A stretch of 8,735 bases of DNA, taken from the NCBI GenBank assembly GCA_900552155.1, contig URYU01000071.1, positions 1-8,735 on the forward strand. The letters run 5' to 3'. The first letter of the stretch is position 1; the number at the start of each line of letters is the position of its first letter. The notes under the pieces are model-generated. The model worked only from the letters and a program-made list of their open reading frames with translations, was not told the DNA's origin and ran no database searches. Position numbers and translations under genes: made by a program. The stretch comes from an uncultured Collinsella sp. (GTDB lineage: Bacteria; Actinomycetota; Coriobacteriia; Coriobacteriales; Coriobacteriaceae). Below are positions 1 to 6,154 of the stretch, piece after piece.

Positions 1-1
1 T

Positions 2-940
2 ACCGACAACTTGCTCGTGGGGTTCGATACCTCCGACGATGCGAGCGTCTTCCGCGTAGGGGAGAACCTGGGACTCGTGCAGTCCATCGACTTCTTCCCA
101 CCGATGGTCGACGACCCGTTTCTGTTTGGCCAGATCGCCGCGGCCAACTCGCTGTCGGACATCTACGCCATGGGCGGGCGGCCGAGCCATGCCATGAACT
201 TGCTGTGCATCCCGAGCTGCCTGGGCGTTGAGGTTGCCGGTCAGCTTCTGGCGGGCGGCGCCGACAAGTGCGTCGAGGCCGGCTGCTCCATCGCGGGCGG
301 TCACGCCATCAACGACGACGAGCCCAAGTACGGCCTGTCCGTGAGCGGTTTTGTCGCGCTTGACCGTATGCTCGCCAACAGCGGCGCGCGCGTGGGCGAT
401 GTTCTGCTGCTGACCAAGGCCATCGGCTCGGGCATTATCACCACGGCCATTAAGGGCGAGCTCATCGAGCAGGACGAGGCCGCAGCCATGTTTGACTCGA
501 TGCGCACCCTCAACGAGGCACCGATTCGTCTGGCCGAGGGACTTGAGCTTCACGGCTGCACCGACATTACGGGCTTTGGTCTGATCGGGCACGCGTGCGA
601 GATGGCCGAGGGCTCGGGCGTGCAGGTTGAGCTTGCATCGGGGGCGGTGCCGCTCTTTGACCAGGTGCTCGACATGGCGCGTCTGGGCATTATCCCCGCG
701 GGCTCCTACCGCAACCAGGACTTCTTTGGCCCGCGCGTGGCGGCCGACGAGGACCTGGAGCCGGGCATGCTGGATGCGCTGTACGATCCGCAGACCTCGG
801 GCGGTTTGCTTATTGCGGCGCCCGCGGCGGATGTGGATGAGCTTGCGCGTCGTCTGCATGCCGAGGGGCGCGTTGCCGCCGTCGTCGGTCGCGTTTGCGA
901 GGCGGAGCCGGGCGGTCCTGCCGTCCGCGTTGTCCGCTAG
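2..940 (+). CDS. selD: Selenide, water dikinase SelD (selenophosphate synthase), 5' truncated by window edge
   Basis: SelD makes selenophosphate from selenide and ATP, the selenium donor for Sec-tRNA and other selenium uses. The frame is open from base 2, so the start lies outside the window. The first visible residues, TDNLLVGFDTSDDASVF, align with about residue 40 onward of E. coli SelD, so roughly 40 residues are missing, including the catalytic Cys/Sec and Lys loop; whether that residue is Cys or Sec cannot be seen. Family signatures present: SIDFFPPMVDDPFLFGQIAA, NSLSDIYAMGG, AGGHAINDDEPKYGL, TDITGFGLIGHACEMAEGSG and, near the end, DPQTSGGLLIAAP. These cover the AIRS N-domain metal/ATP-binding Asp residues and the C-domain. 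It is the first visible gene of a selenium operon with yedF 60 bases downstream. Identity is very secure. Confidence 0.97.
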   Translation, partial: TDNLLVGFDTSDDASVFRVGENLGLVQSIDFFPPMVDDPFLFGQIAAANSLSDIYAMGGRPSHAMNLLCIPSCLGVEVAGQLLAGGADKCVEAGCSIAGGHAINDDEPKYGLSVSGFVALDRMLANSGARVGDVLLLTKAIGSGIITTAIKGELIEQDEAAAMFDSMRTLNEAPIRLAEGLELHGCTDITGFGLIGHACEMAEGSGVQVELASGAVPLFDQVLDMARLGIIPAGSYRNQDFFGPRVAADEDLEPGMLDALYDPQTSGGLLIAAPAADVDELARRLHAEGRVAAVVGRVCEAEPGGPAVRVVR

Positions 941-963
941 CCCGCACGTTTATGTAACTGTTT

Positions 964-981
964 ACCGTTCTCTAGAACGGT
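964..981. repeat. Perfect inverted repeat between selD and yedF
   Basis: ACCGTTCT (964-971) and AGAACGGT (974-981) are perfect 8-bp arms around a CT centre, in the 60-base gap between selD and yedF. The following TTCTTTC is only mildly T-rich, so this could be a weak terminator or attenuator, a processing hairpin, or a protein operator. It lies just before the yedF ribosome binding site (AAAGGA, 989-994). Confidence 0.5.
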
Positions 982-1000
982 TCTTTCGAAAGGAAAAGCT

Positions 1001-1627
1001 ATGTCTACCAAAATTGAAGTCAATGCCATGGGCGATGCCTGCCCGCTGCCCGTCGTCAAGACACTTAAGGCACTCAAACAGCTTGATGGCGAGGGTGCCG
1101 TGGTGACCTCGGTCGACAACGAGACCGCCGTCAAGAACATCTCCAAGATGGCGCAGGAGAAGGGCTGCACGGCCTCGGTCGAGAAGGTTTCTGCCGCCGA
1201 GTGGCACGTGACCGTGGCGACCTCTGGCGCCGTTGCCGTGGCCGATCCTGAGCAGGATGGCGCTGCCTTCTGCGACGCCAGCGCCGGCAAGGGCAAGCTC
1301 GTCATTTCCGTCTACACCGACTGCATGGGCCGTGGCGATGACGAGCTGGGCCACAAGCTCATGAAGGCGTTTATCTTTGCCGTGACGCAGCAGGAGGAGC
1401 TGCCCGCGACCATGCTGTTCTACAACGGCGGTGCCAAGCTCACCGTCGAGGGCTCACCGGTGCTCGACGACCAGAAGGGGCTGGCTGAGCAGGGTGTCGA
1501 GATTCTCACCTGCGGTACCTGCCTCGACCACTATGGCATTAAAGACCAACTTGCAGTGGGCGAGGTCACCAACATGTACGTGATCGTGGAGAAGATGGAG
1601 CAGGCCGTGCGCGTCGTGCGCCCGTAG
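1001..1627 (+). CDS. yedF: Sulfurtransferase-like selenium metabolism protein YedF
   Basis: A 208-residue two-domain protein. Residues about 1-75 are a TusA/SirA-like domain with the signature Cys-Pro motif (GDACPLPVVKTL, C14). After a short linker, residues about 90-208 form a DsrE/F-like domain (KLVISVYTDCMGRGDDELG; LFYNGG; VEILTCGTCLDHYGI) with a C171-x2-C174 pair. This order and the CGTCLDHYG signature are typical of the YedF family, which is known mainly by its co-occurrence with selD and is thought to carry selenium or sulfur as a persulfide/perselenide; its exact reaction is not established. AAAGGA at 989-994 sits six bases from the ATG. It lies between selD and a DUF3343 gene on the same strand, as expected of a selenium locus. 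Confidence 0.93.
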   Translation: MSTKIEVNAMGDACPLPVVKTLKALKQLDGEGAVVTSVDNETAVKNISKMAQEKGCTASVEKVSAAEWHVTVATSGAVAVADPEQDGAAFCDASAGKGKLVISVYTDCMGRGDDELGHKLMKAFIFAVTQQEELPATMLFYNGGAKLTVEGSPVLDDQKGLAEQGVEILTCGTCLDHYGIKDQLAVGEVTNMYVIVEKMEQAVRVVRP

Positions 1628-1646
1628 CGTATTGGTTGGAGTTGCC

Positions 1647-1898
1647 ATGAGGGAGAAGCGCCCGGCGCTTGTCATCACGTTCCCCACCACGGCGGCCGCC
1701 ATGGGTTGCGAGTCCCTGTGCATTGAGCGCGGCCTTCCCGGGCGAACGATTCCCGTGCCCGGGGAGGTCGCTGCCGGCTGCGGTTTGGCGTGGAAGGCGT
1801 CGCCTGCCGATGAGGAGCTGCTGCGCGCCGAACTCGCCGCGGCGAGTGTTCCTACCGAGGGCTATACCGTGATTGATATGTGGGAGGTCGTGCGATGA
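1647..1898 (+). CDS. DUF3343 small protein, putative Se/S carrier
   Basis: An 83-residue protein of the DUF3343 family, short proteins found next to selD, yedF and cysteine desulfurase-like genes and proposed to carry sulfur or selenium. The pattern is typical: a beta strand (ALVITFPTT), a helix with AMGCESLCIERG, then GRTIPVPGEVAAGCGLAW with the conserved Cys-Gly (C45-G46), and a C-terminal YTVIDMWEV strand. Two further Cys (C21, C25) are present. I chose the ATG at 1647 over the TTG at 1632 because GGTTGGAG (1633-1640) gives a ribosome site six bases upstream. The gene begins 19 bases after yedF and its TGA overlaps the next start codon (ATGA, 1895-1898), suggesting translational coupling. 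Function is inferred from family and context. Confidence 0.88.
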   Translation: MREKRPALVITFPTTAAAMGCESLCIERGLPGRTIPVPGEVAAGCGLAWKASPADEELLRAELAAASVPTEGYTVIDMWEVVR

Positions 1899-3034
1899 TC
1901 TACCTGGATAACGCGGCGACGACCATGCACAAGCCGCAGACGGTGATCGATGCCGTGACGCAGGCGATGTGCTCGCTCGGCAATGCCGGGCGTGGCGCCA
2001 CGTCGGGTGCCCTCGATGCCGCTCGTACGATTCACGGTTGCCGTGCCAAGCTCGCGCGCCTTTTAGGTTGCCCGAGGGCGGACCATGTGTGCTTTACGCC
2101 CAACTCTACGGCGGCGCTCAACACCGCCATCTGTGGCGTGGTGCGCCCCGGCGACCGCGTGGTCACGACGGTGCTCGAGCACAACTCCGTGCTGCGTCCG
2201 CTCAACCGCCTGACAGCAGAGCAGGGCGTGACCGTTGAACATGCGGGCTGCGACGCGAGCGGCGTGCTTGACTACGACGAACTCGAGCGGCTGGTCACGC
2301 CGGGCACGCGTGCCGTGGTGGTGACGCACGCCTCCAATGTGACCGGCAATGAGGTCGACATTGCGCGCGTGGCCGCCATGGCCCATGCGGCCGGCGCGCT
2401 GGTGATCGTCGATGCCTCACAGTCTGCCGGCACGGCGCATATCGATATGCGCGCCATGGGGCTCGACGTCGTGTGCTTTACCGGCCACAAGGGGCTCATG
2501 GGACCTCAAGGCACCGGCGGCCTGGCCGTGGCGGAGGGAATTGACATGGCACCGTGGGCCATGGGCGGCACCGGCGTGCACAGCTTCGATGCACTGCAGC
2601 CGCTTGAGTGGCCCACTCGCCTCGAGGCGGGCACGCTCAACGGTCACGGTATCGCGGGACTTTCCGCAGGTCTCGACTTTATCGAGGCCCAAGGCGGAGT
2701 CGAGGCGATCGCGGCACACGAGCGAGCACTGGCGGATCGCTTTCTCGCTGGCGTGCGCGAAATCCCGGAGATCAAGCTCTACGGTGCGTTTGACCAGCCC
2801 GTGCGCTCGGCGATCGTCTCACTCAACGTGGGTGATATCGACTCTGCCGAGATCTCGGATGCGCTCATGCAAGGGTGGGGGATTGCGACGCGCCCCAGTG
2901 CCCATTGCGCTCCGCTCATGCACCGTGCGCTAGGGACCGAGCGTCAGGGTGTCGTTCGCTTCTCGTTTGGGTATTTCAACACGGACGAGGAAGTCGACAC
3001 CGCGATTGACGCTTTGCGCGATTTAGCCTGCTAG
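1895..3034 (+). CDS. Class V aminotransferase / cysteine desulfurase family protein (selenium-locus type)
   Basis: A 379-residue PLP enzyme of the NifS/SufS superfamily, resembling the subgroup (TIGR01977-type) found beside SelD and YedF. It probably releases sulfur or selenium from (seleno)cysteine as a protein-bound persulfide or selenide for delivery to SelD. Visible features: N-terminal MIYLDNAATT; H96 in TVLEHNSVLRPL, stacking on PLP; D173 and Q176 in VIVDASQSAGTAH; the Schiff-base lysine K199 in FTGHKGLMGPQGTGG; and a candidate catalytic Cys, C338, in TRPSAHCAPLMHRALG. All key residues are present. The ATG at 1895 is chosen over GTG 1880 because GGGAGGT (1882-1888) lies six bases upstream and the start overlaps the DUF3343 stop by four bases. 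Substrate preference (S versus Se) cannot be read from sequence. Confidence 0.92.
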   Translation: MIYLDNAATTMHKPQTVIDAVTQAMCSLGNAGRGATSGALDAARTIHGCRAKLARLLGCPRADHVCFTPNSTAALNTAICGVVRPGDRVVTTVLEHNSVLRPLNRLTAEQGVTVEHAGCDASGVLDYDELERLVTPGTRAVVVTHASNVTGNEVDIARVAAMAHAAGALVIVDASQSAGTAHIDMRAMGLDVVCFTGHKGLMGPQGTGGLAVAEGIDMAPWAMGGTGVHSFDALQPLEWPTRLEAGTLNGHGIAGLSAGLDFIEAQGGVEAIAAHERALADRFLAGVREIPEIKLYGAFDQPVRSAIVSLNVGDIDSAEISDALMQGWGIATRPSAHCAPLMHRALGTERQGVVRFSFGYFNTDEEVDTAIDALRDLAC

Positions 3035-3048
3035 AGCGTATATACTTG

Positions 3049-3078
3049 CGGGACGGGTCTTATGCCCGTCCCGTTTTT
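3049..3078 (+). terminator. Rho-independent terminator ending the selenium operon
   Basis: CGGGACGGG (3049-3057) and CCCGTCCCG (3065-3073) are perfect 9-bp GC-rich arms around a 7-base loop, followed directly by TTTTT (3074-3078). It starts 15 bases after the desulfurase stop codon. It lies only 23 bases before brnQ, so brnQ needs its own promoter; TATACT at 3041-3046 is a possible -10 but I see no matching -35. Confidence 0.9.
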
Positions 3079-3101
3079 GTTTCGATTCGAAAGGTGCTCT
3101 T

Positions 3102-4361
3102 ATGGCCTCATCCGCCTCGCGTGGTCTACGCTCCGACCATGTCGTTACCGTCGGCATCGCCCTGTTCTCGATGCTCTTTGGCGCCGGCAACCTCATTATT
3201 CCGCCACTGCTGGCGCTGCAGGCAGGTTCTGCCACGCCGGTCGCTATGCTTGGCTTTCTCATCGCCGCCATCGGCCTGCCCGTCATGGGTTTTATCGCCG
3301 TGGCGCTTGCCGGAACGGCGCGCGAGCTTGCCGGCCGCGTGCACCCCAAGTTTGGTGAGTTCTTTGTCGCGGCAGTGTATCTGGCCATCGGCCCGTGCCT
3401 GGCTATTCCGCGCACGAGCTCCACAGCCTTCGAGATGCTGGTGCCACTGCTGCCCGAGGGCGTCTCGCTCGGCACGGCACGTCTGGTGTTTGCCATCGGG
3501 TTCTTCGTCGTCGCGTTTGCGCTCACGCTGCGTCCGGGCGGCAGCACGCGCGGGCGCGGGCGCAGTACGGGCCCCGCGCTTATCGCGCTCATCGTGCTGG
3601 TCGTGGGTGCTGCCGTGATCTCGCCGCTGGGACCGGCTGCCGCGCCTCAAGCTCCCTACGATGCAGGCGCCGCCGTGCAAGGCTTTTTGACCGGCTACCA
3701 GACCATGGACCTGCTCGCGTCTCTCGCCTTTGGCATTATCATCGCCGAGACCATCCACGAGCTGGGTGTTACCGATGACAAGCGCGTGGCCTTCGAGATT
3801 TCGCGTTCCGGTGTGATCGCCGGCGTGCTCATGGCCGTCATCTACTGCGGCCTGGCGCTTGCCGGCATGCAGCTCGGCACGGTTATGCCCGATGCTACCA
3901 ACGGCGCCGCCATCCTTGCCCGTTCGGCCTCTATGCACTTTGGTCTTGTCGGCACGGTCGTGGTCTTTGCGATCTTTTTCCTTGCCTGCATGAACGTGTG
4001 CATCGGCCTCATCAGCTGCTGCTCGCGCTACTTCTGCGAGACGTATGTGGTCGAAGGGGGAGCGGAGGCTTCCGAGGAGGCTATGCGCCGTCCCTTTGCG
4101 ATTCTCGCCTTTGTGTTCGCGGCGTTTTCGTGCGTGCTCTCCAACGTGGGCCTCGACATGATCCTCATGTTTTCGGTGCCCATGCTCAACGCCTTGTATC
4201 CCGTCGCCATCGTGCTGGTACTGATGGGCCTGGTGCACGGCTTTTGCGACGCTCATCCGCAGGTGTGGGTCTGGGTCGGCGGCGTGGTTGCCGTGCAGAG
4301 TGTGATCACCTCGGTTCGCGACGCGTTCTTTGCGGGCGCGTGGCTGCCGTTCGCTGCATAG
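3102..4361 (+). CDS. brnQ: Branched-chain amino acid:cation symporter BrnQ (LIVCS family)
   Basis: A 419-residue polytopic membrane protein of about twelve predicted hydrophobic segments, the usual size and pattern of the LIVCS family, which imports leucine, isoleucine and valine with Na+ or H+. Diagnostic stretches are HVVTVGIALFSMLFGAGNLI near the N-terminus (FGAGNLIIPP, residues 26-35), LAIGPCLAIPRTSSTAFE in the third helix region, and GYQTMDLLASLAFGIII from about residue 198, which matches the conserved G-Y-x-T-M-D-x-L-A signature. An Arg/Gly-rich loop (about residues 146-159) is likely cytoplasmic. AAGGTG (3091-3096) precedes the ATG by five bases. Its neighbours do not share its pathway, and a strong terminator separates it from the selenium operon. 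The specific amino acid preference is inferred from the family only. Confidence 0.93.
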   Translation: MASSASRGLRSDHVVTVGIALFSMLFGAGNLIIPPLLALQAGSATPVAMLGFLIAAIGLPVMGFIAVALAGTARELAGRVHPKFGEFFVAAVYLAIGPCLAIPRTSSTAFEMLVPLLPEGVSLGTARLVFAIGFFVVAFALTLRPGGSTRGRGRSTGPALIALIVLVVGAAVISPLGPAAAPQAPYDAGAAVQGFLTGYQTMDLLASLAFGIIIAETIHELGVTDDKRVAFEISRSGVIAGVLMAVIYCGLALAGMQLGTVMPDATNGAAILARSASMHFGLVGTVVVFAIFFLACMNVCIGLISCCSRYFCETYVVEGGAEASEEAMRRPFAILAFVFAAFSCVLSNVGLDMILMFSVPMLNALYPVAIVLVLMGLVHGFCDAHPQVWVWVGGVVAVQSVITSVRDAFFAGAWLPFAA

Positions 4362-4471
4362 CCCCTGGCGGATATCGGAGCCGCGTGGGCGCCAGTCGCC
4401 GAGGTGGCGTATGTGATTGGCCTGGACAATAGCCAGTTTGTCGCACATTCGAGGAGCTAGGGTATCGTCGC

Positions 4472-4500
4472 TTGCACAGGCGCGAAGTCTCCCCTATAAT
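4472..4500 (+). promoter_or_regulatory. Sigma-70-type promoter for the tRNA-Pro/tRNA-Gly unit
   Basis: TTGCAC (4472-4477) and a perfect TATAAT (4495-4500) are separated by exactly 17 bases, a near-consensus housekeeping promoter. It would start RNA near 4507, about 45 bases before tRNA-Pro. No coding gene lies between, so it serves the two tRNAs. Confidence 0.9.
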
Positions 4501-4551
4501 TTCCTTCGCTTTGGGACACGCAAGGTTTAGACCTTAGCTGCTCAACACCTT

Positions 4552-4628
4552 CGGGACGTGGCGCAGTTTGGTAGCGCGCCTGCTTTGGGAGCAGGATGTC
4601 GCAGGTTCAAATCCTGTCGTCCCGACCA
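4552..4628 (+). tRNA. tRNA-Pro (anticodon UGG)
   Basis: A complete cloverleaf. Acceptor arms CGGGACG (4552-4558) and CGTCCCG (4618-4624) pair perfectly, and ACCA follows (4625-4628), so CCA is encoded. The anticodon stem CCTGC/GCAGG holds loop TTTGGGA with anticodon TGG at 4586-4588. The T loop is TTCAAAT. C1 at the acceptor end fits bacterial tRNA-Pro. Confidence 0.97.
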
Positions 4629-4634
4629 TATCTT

Positions 4635-4708
4635 GCGGGCGTAGTTCAATGGTAGAACCCCAGCCTTCCAAGCTGATGACGCGGGTTCGATTCCCGTCGC
4701 CCGCTCCA
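4635..4708 (+). tRNA. tRNA-Gly (anticodon UCC)
   Basis: Acceptor arms GCGGGCG (4635-4641) and CGCCCGC (4698-4704) pair perfectly and are followed by TCCA with encoded CCA. The anticodon loop is CTTCCAA with TCC at 4667-4669; the T arm is GCGGG-TTCGATT-CCCGT. It lies six bases after tRNA-Pro and shares its promoter and terminator. Confidence 0.97.
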
Positions 4709-4719
4709 TAAGATAGACG

Positions 4720-4755
4720 AATGGCTCTGGTTCCTTTTGGGACCAGAGCCATTTT
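4720..4755 (+). terminator. Rho-independent terminator of the tRNA unit
   Basis: A 15-bp stem (4720-4734 with 4739-4753, one G-T pair) around a TTTT loop, ending in TTTT at 4752-4755. It lies 11 bases after the tRNA-Gly CCA. The other strand lacks a good T-run, so it probably works only in the + direction. Confidence 0.88.
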
Positions 4756-4761
4756 CGTAAG

Positions 4762-4789
4762 TGCACGGGGTGACGGGAATCGATGCCGC
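4762..4789 (-). other. Inverted remnant resembling a tRNA 3' half (T arm plus acceptor)
   Basis: Read on the minus strand, 4789-4772 is GCGGCATCGATTCCCGTC. This matches the T arm and following bases of tRNA-Gly (4681-4698) at 16 of 18 positions. The continuation ACCCCGTGCA (4771-4762) matches the acceptor/CCA part at 6 of 10. The T-stem top pair is broken (C opposite C) and no upstream cloverleaf is evident, so it is not a working tRNA. It could be a tRNA pseudogene, an inverted duplication of the tRNA end, or a trace of an integration event. It sits directly beside the boundary of the repeat-bounded unit at 4794. Confidence 0.45.
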
Positions 4790-4805
4790 CCCACATCCCC
4801 TCTTA

Positions 4806-4872
4806 AGTTGCGGTGAAATACGGACTGTTTTTTGGCTTATTTGGCTCATTTAGTCCGTATTTCACCGCAACT
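4806..4872. repeat. 67-nt palindromic repeat, copy 1
   Basis: Perfect 21-nt arms, 4806-4826 (beginning AGTTGCGGTGAAATACGG) and 4852-4872, around a 25-nt AT-rich loop (4827-4851) with two TTTGGCT repeats. The arms are identical to those of copy 2 at 6088-6154. In RNA it would form a very stable hairpin. It stands about 165 bases upstream of the enclosed gene. Confidence 0.93.
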
Positions 4873-4966
4873 ATTTGTAAGGTTGGATTTTGATGCCGTT
4901 GGGAGGACCGTAACGACCGTCTACCGAGAGTGGAAATATTTTCTGAAGCCCTGACCTGCGACGTCA

Positions 4967-4988
4967 AGCTTTTGGTCAGCTTTTGGCA
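4967..4988. repeat. Short tandem direct repeat upstream of the AbiEi-like gene
   Basis: AGCTTTTGG occurs at 4967-4975 and 4978-4986 with an 11-base period, about one helical turn, some 40 bases before the proposed -10 element. This spacing would suit two monomers of a DNA-binding protein, possibly the gene's own product. That is inference from spacing alone. Confidence 0.35.
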
Positions 4989-5020
4989 AGGCCTGCGGAC
5001 GGAAGCATGCGATAGCGTAA

Positions 5021-5029
5021 TGGTATTCT
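5021..5029 (+). promoter_or_regulatory. Extended -10 promoter placing the start at or near the first codon
   Basis: TGG-TATTCT (5021-5029) fits an extended -10 (TGn followed by TANNNT), with no recognisable -35. RNA would begin around 5036-5037, right at GTG 5037/ATG 5040, so the mRNA may be leaderless or have a leader of about 20 bases if ATG 5058 is used. Confidence 0.45.
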
Positions 5030-5036
5030 CTCCGCC

Positions 5037-6059
5037 GTGATGGTTATGGGGTTGGCCATGCTCGATAAAGGCAAACATTTTCCGCAGTCCTATGCAAGGA
5101 TGCTATTCTCGGCCGTTGGAATTCATCAAGATGGACAGCTGCTTATAACAATTGATCCTTGGGATGAACGCCGTGCGCGCGAGCTTATGCAGGAAGAGCT
5201 CATGCTTCGTCTTTACAACCATGTATATGCGGATCCGGTCTATTGGAATAATCTTGGGGTTGAAGATCGTATCTTTCAGCTGGCATCCGCTATTGCGGTC
5301 GTTGAACCGGATGCTGTGTTTTGCGGATCGACGGCAGCGCTGCTCTACGGCATCGGCTCGGCGTACACGCTTCTGGATATCGTGCAAGTGCTGCTGCCAC
5401 GGTCTACAAGGCGTGATACGTATGAGTTCGTTGAATATAAGCGCTGGCGGGTGGGCGAAGTGTGGCGTCTCGGTCTGTTTACGCTGACGGATCCGTATCG
5501 AACGGTTGTTGATATCGCCCGAACGAGCGCCTTTCGCTATGCGCTGGGCTATGTCGATGGCTTGGCCCGCGAGTACGATGTCGAACGTGAAGAGCTGCGA
5601 GCATATGCGCAGGCAAATTGCCGAGGGTTGCATGGCATCGCGCGTGCTTTTGACGTTTTTGAGCATATGGACGGCAGGTCAGACAATGGCGGCGAGTCTG
5701 AGGCGAGAGCAGCAATGATTCTTGCTGGGGTTGCCGCGCCTGAGCTTCAAGTTGAGATAACGCGACCGGGAAACGCTGGTTATTATCTAGCAGATTATGG
5801 CTGGCAGATGCCAGACGGCTCATGGACGCTGGCAGAGCTGCATGGGCTGGGTAAGTTTGAAGACGAAGCTCAAAATGATCCGGAGCAAGCGGCGGCAAAA
5901 ACCTATCGAGCGGCCCTCATGCGCGATGCGAACCTTCGCGCCATGGGCCACAACGTCATTCATTTCAAACTCTCGGACACCTACGAAGTAGAATCGTTCG
6001 GTGCCATGATGCGCGGTTACGGTATTCCGACAACAAAACCCTACGCCGACTCCCGATAG
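5037..6059 (+). CDS. AbiEi-like protein with C-terminal DUF559/Vsr-like nuclease-fold domain
   Basis: A protein of up to 340 residues. Its N-terminal and middle parts resemble AbiEi-type antitoxin/regulator proteins: a helical RELMQEELMLRLYNHVYADP segment, then VVEPDAVFCGSTAALLYGI, then a region ending TDPYRTVVDIARTSAFRYAL. The C-terminal third fits a DUF559/Vsr-like PD-(D/E)xK fold: GGESEAR (E220, E222), YLADYGW (D253) and AELHGLGKF (E267, K273), followed by a helix and HNVIHFKL. No AbiEii nucleotidyltransferase partner is adjacent, so it is an orphan regulator, antitoxin or nuclease. Start is uncertain: GTG 5037 or ATG 5040 would be leaderless after TATTCT at 5024, while ATG 5058 has only a weak GGGG upstream. 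The gene is AT-richer than its neighbours and lies between two identical-arm palindromes, both signs of transfer. Family assignment is by pattern; biochemical role unknown. Confidence 0.75.
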   Translation: MMVMGLAMLDKGKHFPQSYARMLFSAVGIHQDGQLLITIDPWDERRARELMQEELMLRLYNHVYADPVYWNNLGVEDRIFQLASAIAVVEPDAVFCGSTAALLYGIGSAYTLLDIVQVLLPRSTRRDTYEFVEYKRWRVGEVWRLGLFTLTDPYRTVVDIARTSAFRYALGYVDGLAREYDVEREELRAYAQANCRGLHGIARAFDVFEHMDGRSDNGGESEARAAMILAGVAAPELQVEITRPGNAGYYLADYGWQMPDGSWTLAELHGLGKFEDEAQNDPEQAAAKTYRAALMRDANLRAMGHNVIHFKLSDTYEVESFGAMMRGYGIPTTKPYADSR

Positions 6060-6087
6060 AGAAATCGTTCGCAGCCAATCTTTAATA

Positions 6088-6154
6088 AGTTGCGGTGAAA
6101 TACGGACTGTTGAGGCCTTTATAGGCATGAAATAGTCCGTATTTCACCGCAACT
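6088..6154. repeat. 67-nt palindromic repeat, copy 2
   Basis: Arms 6088-6108 and 6134-6154 are perfect 21-nt inverted repeats, identical to those of copy 1. The loop (6109-6133) is again exactly 25 nt but of different sequence, holding a small GCCT-TTAT-AGGC hairpin. It starts 28 bases after the AbiEi-like stop and ends 46 bases before the toxin stop on the other strand, so it may end transcription from both sides. Confidence 0.93.

Noticed and set aside
3126..4448. Long minus-strand ORF of 440 codons opposite brnQ
   Set aside because: It is a shadow of the GC-rich brnQ coding frame, with a His/Asp/Arg-rich composition and no domain; brnQ on the plus strand is clearly real.
4762..4789. A third functional tRNA on the minus strand
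   Set aside because: Only a T-arm-like and partial acceptor-like segment is present; no anticodon arm or matching 5' acceptor strand can be formed.
4534..4849. Minus-strand ORFs encoding peptides such as GDGNRTRVISLEGWGSTIEL and TTGFEPATSCSQSRRATKLR
   Set aside because: These are the well-known spurious peptides produced by translating the antisense strand of tRNA genes; they lie across tRNA-Pro and tRNA-Gly.
4806..6154. The two palindromes as a CRISPR or repeat array
   Set aside because: There are only two copies, 1.2 kb apart with a gene between, and no regular spacers or cas genes.
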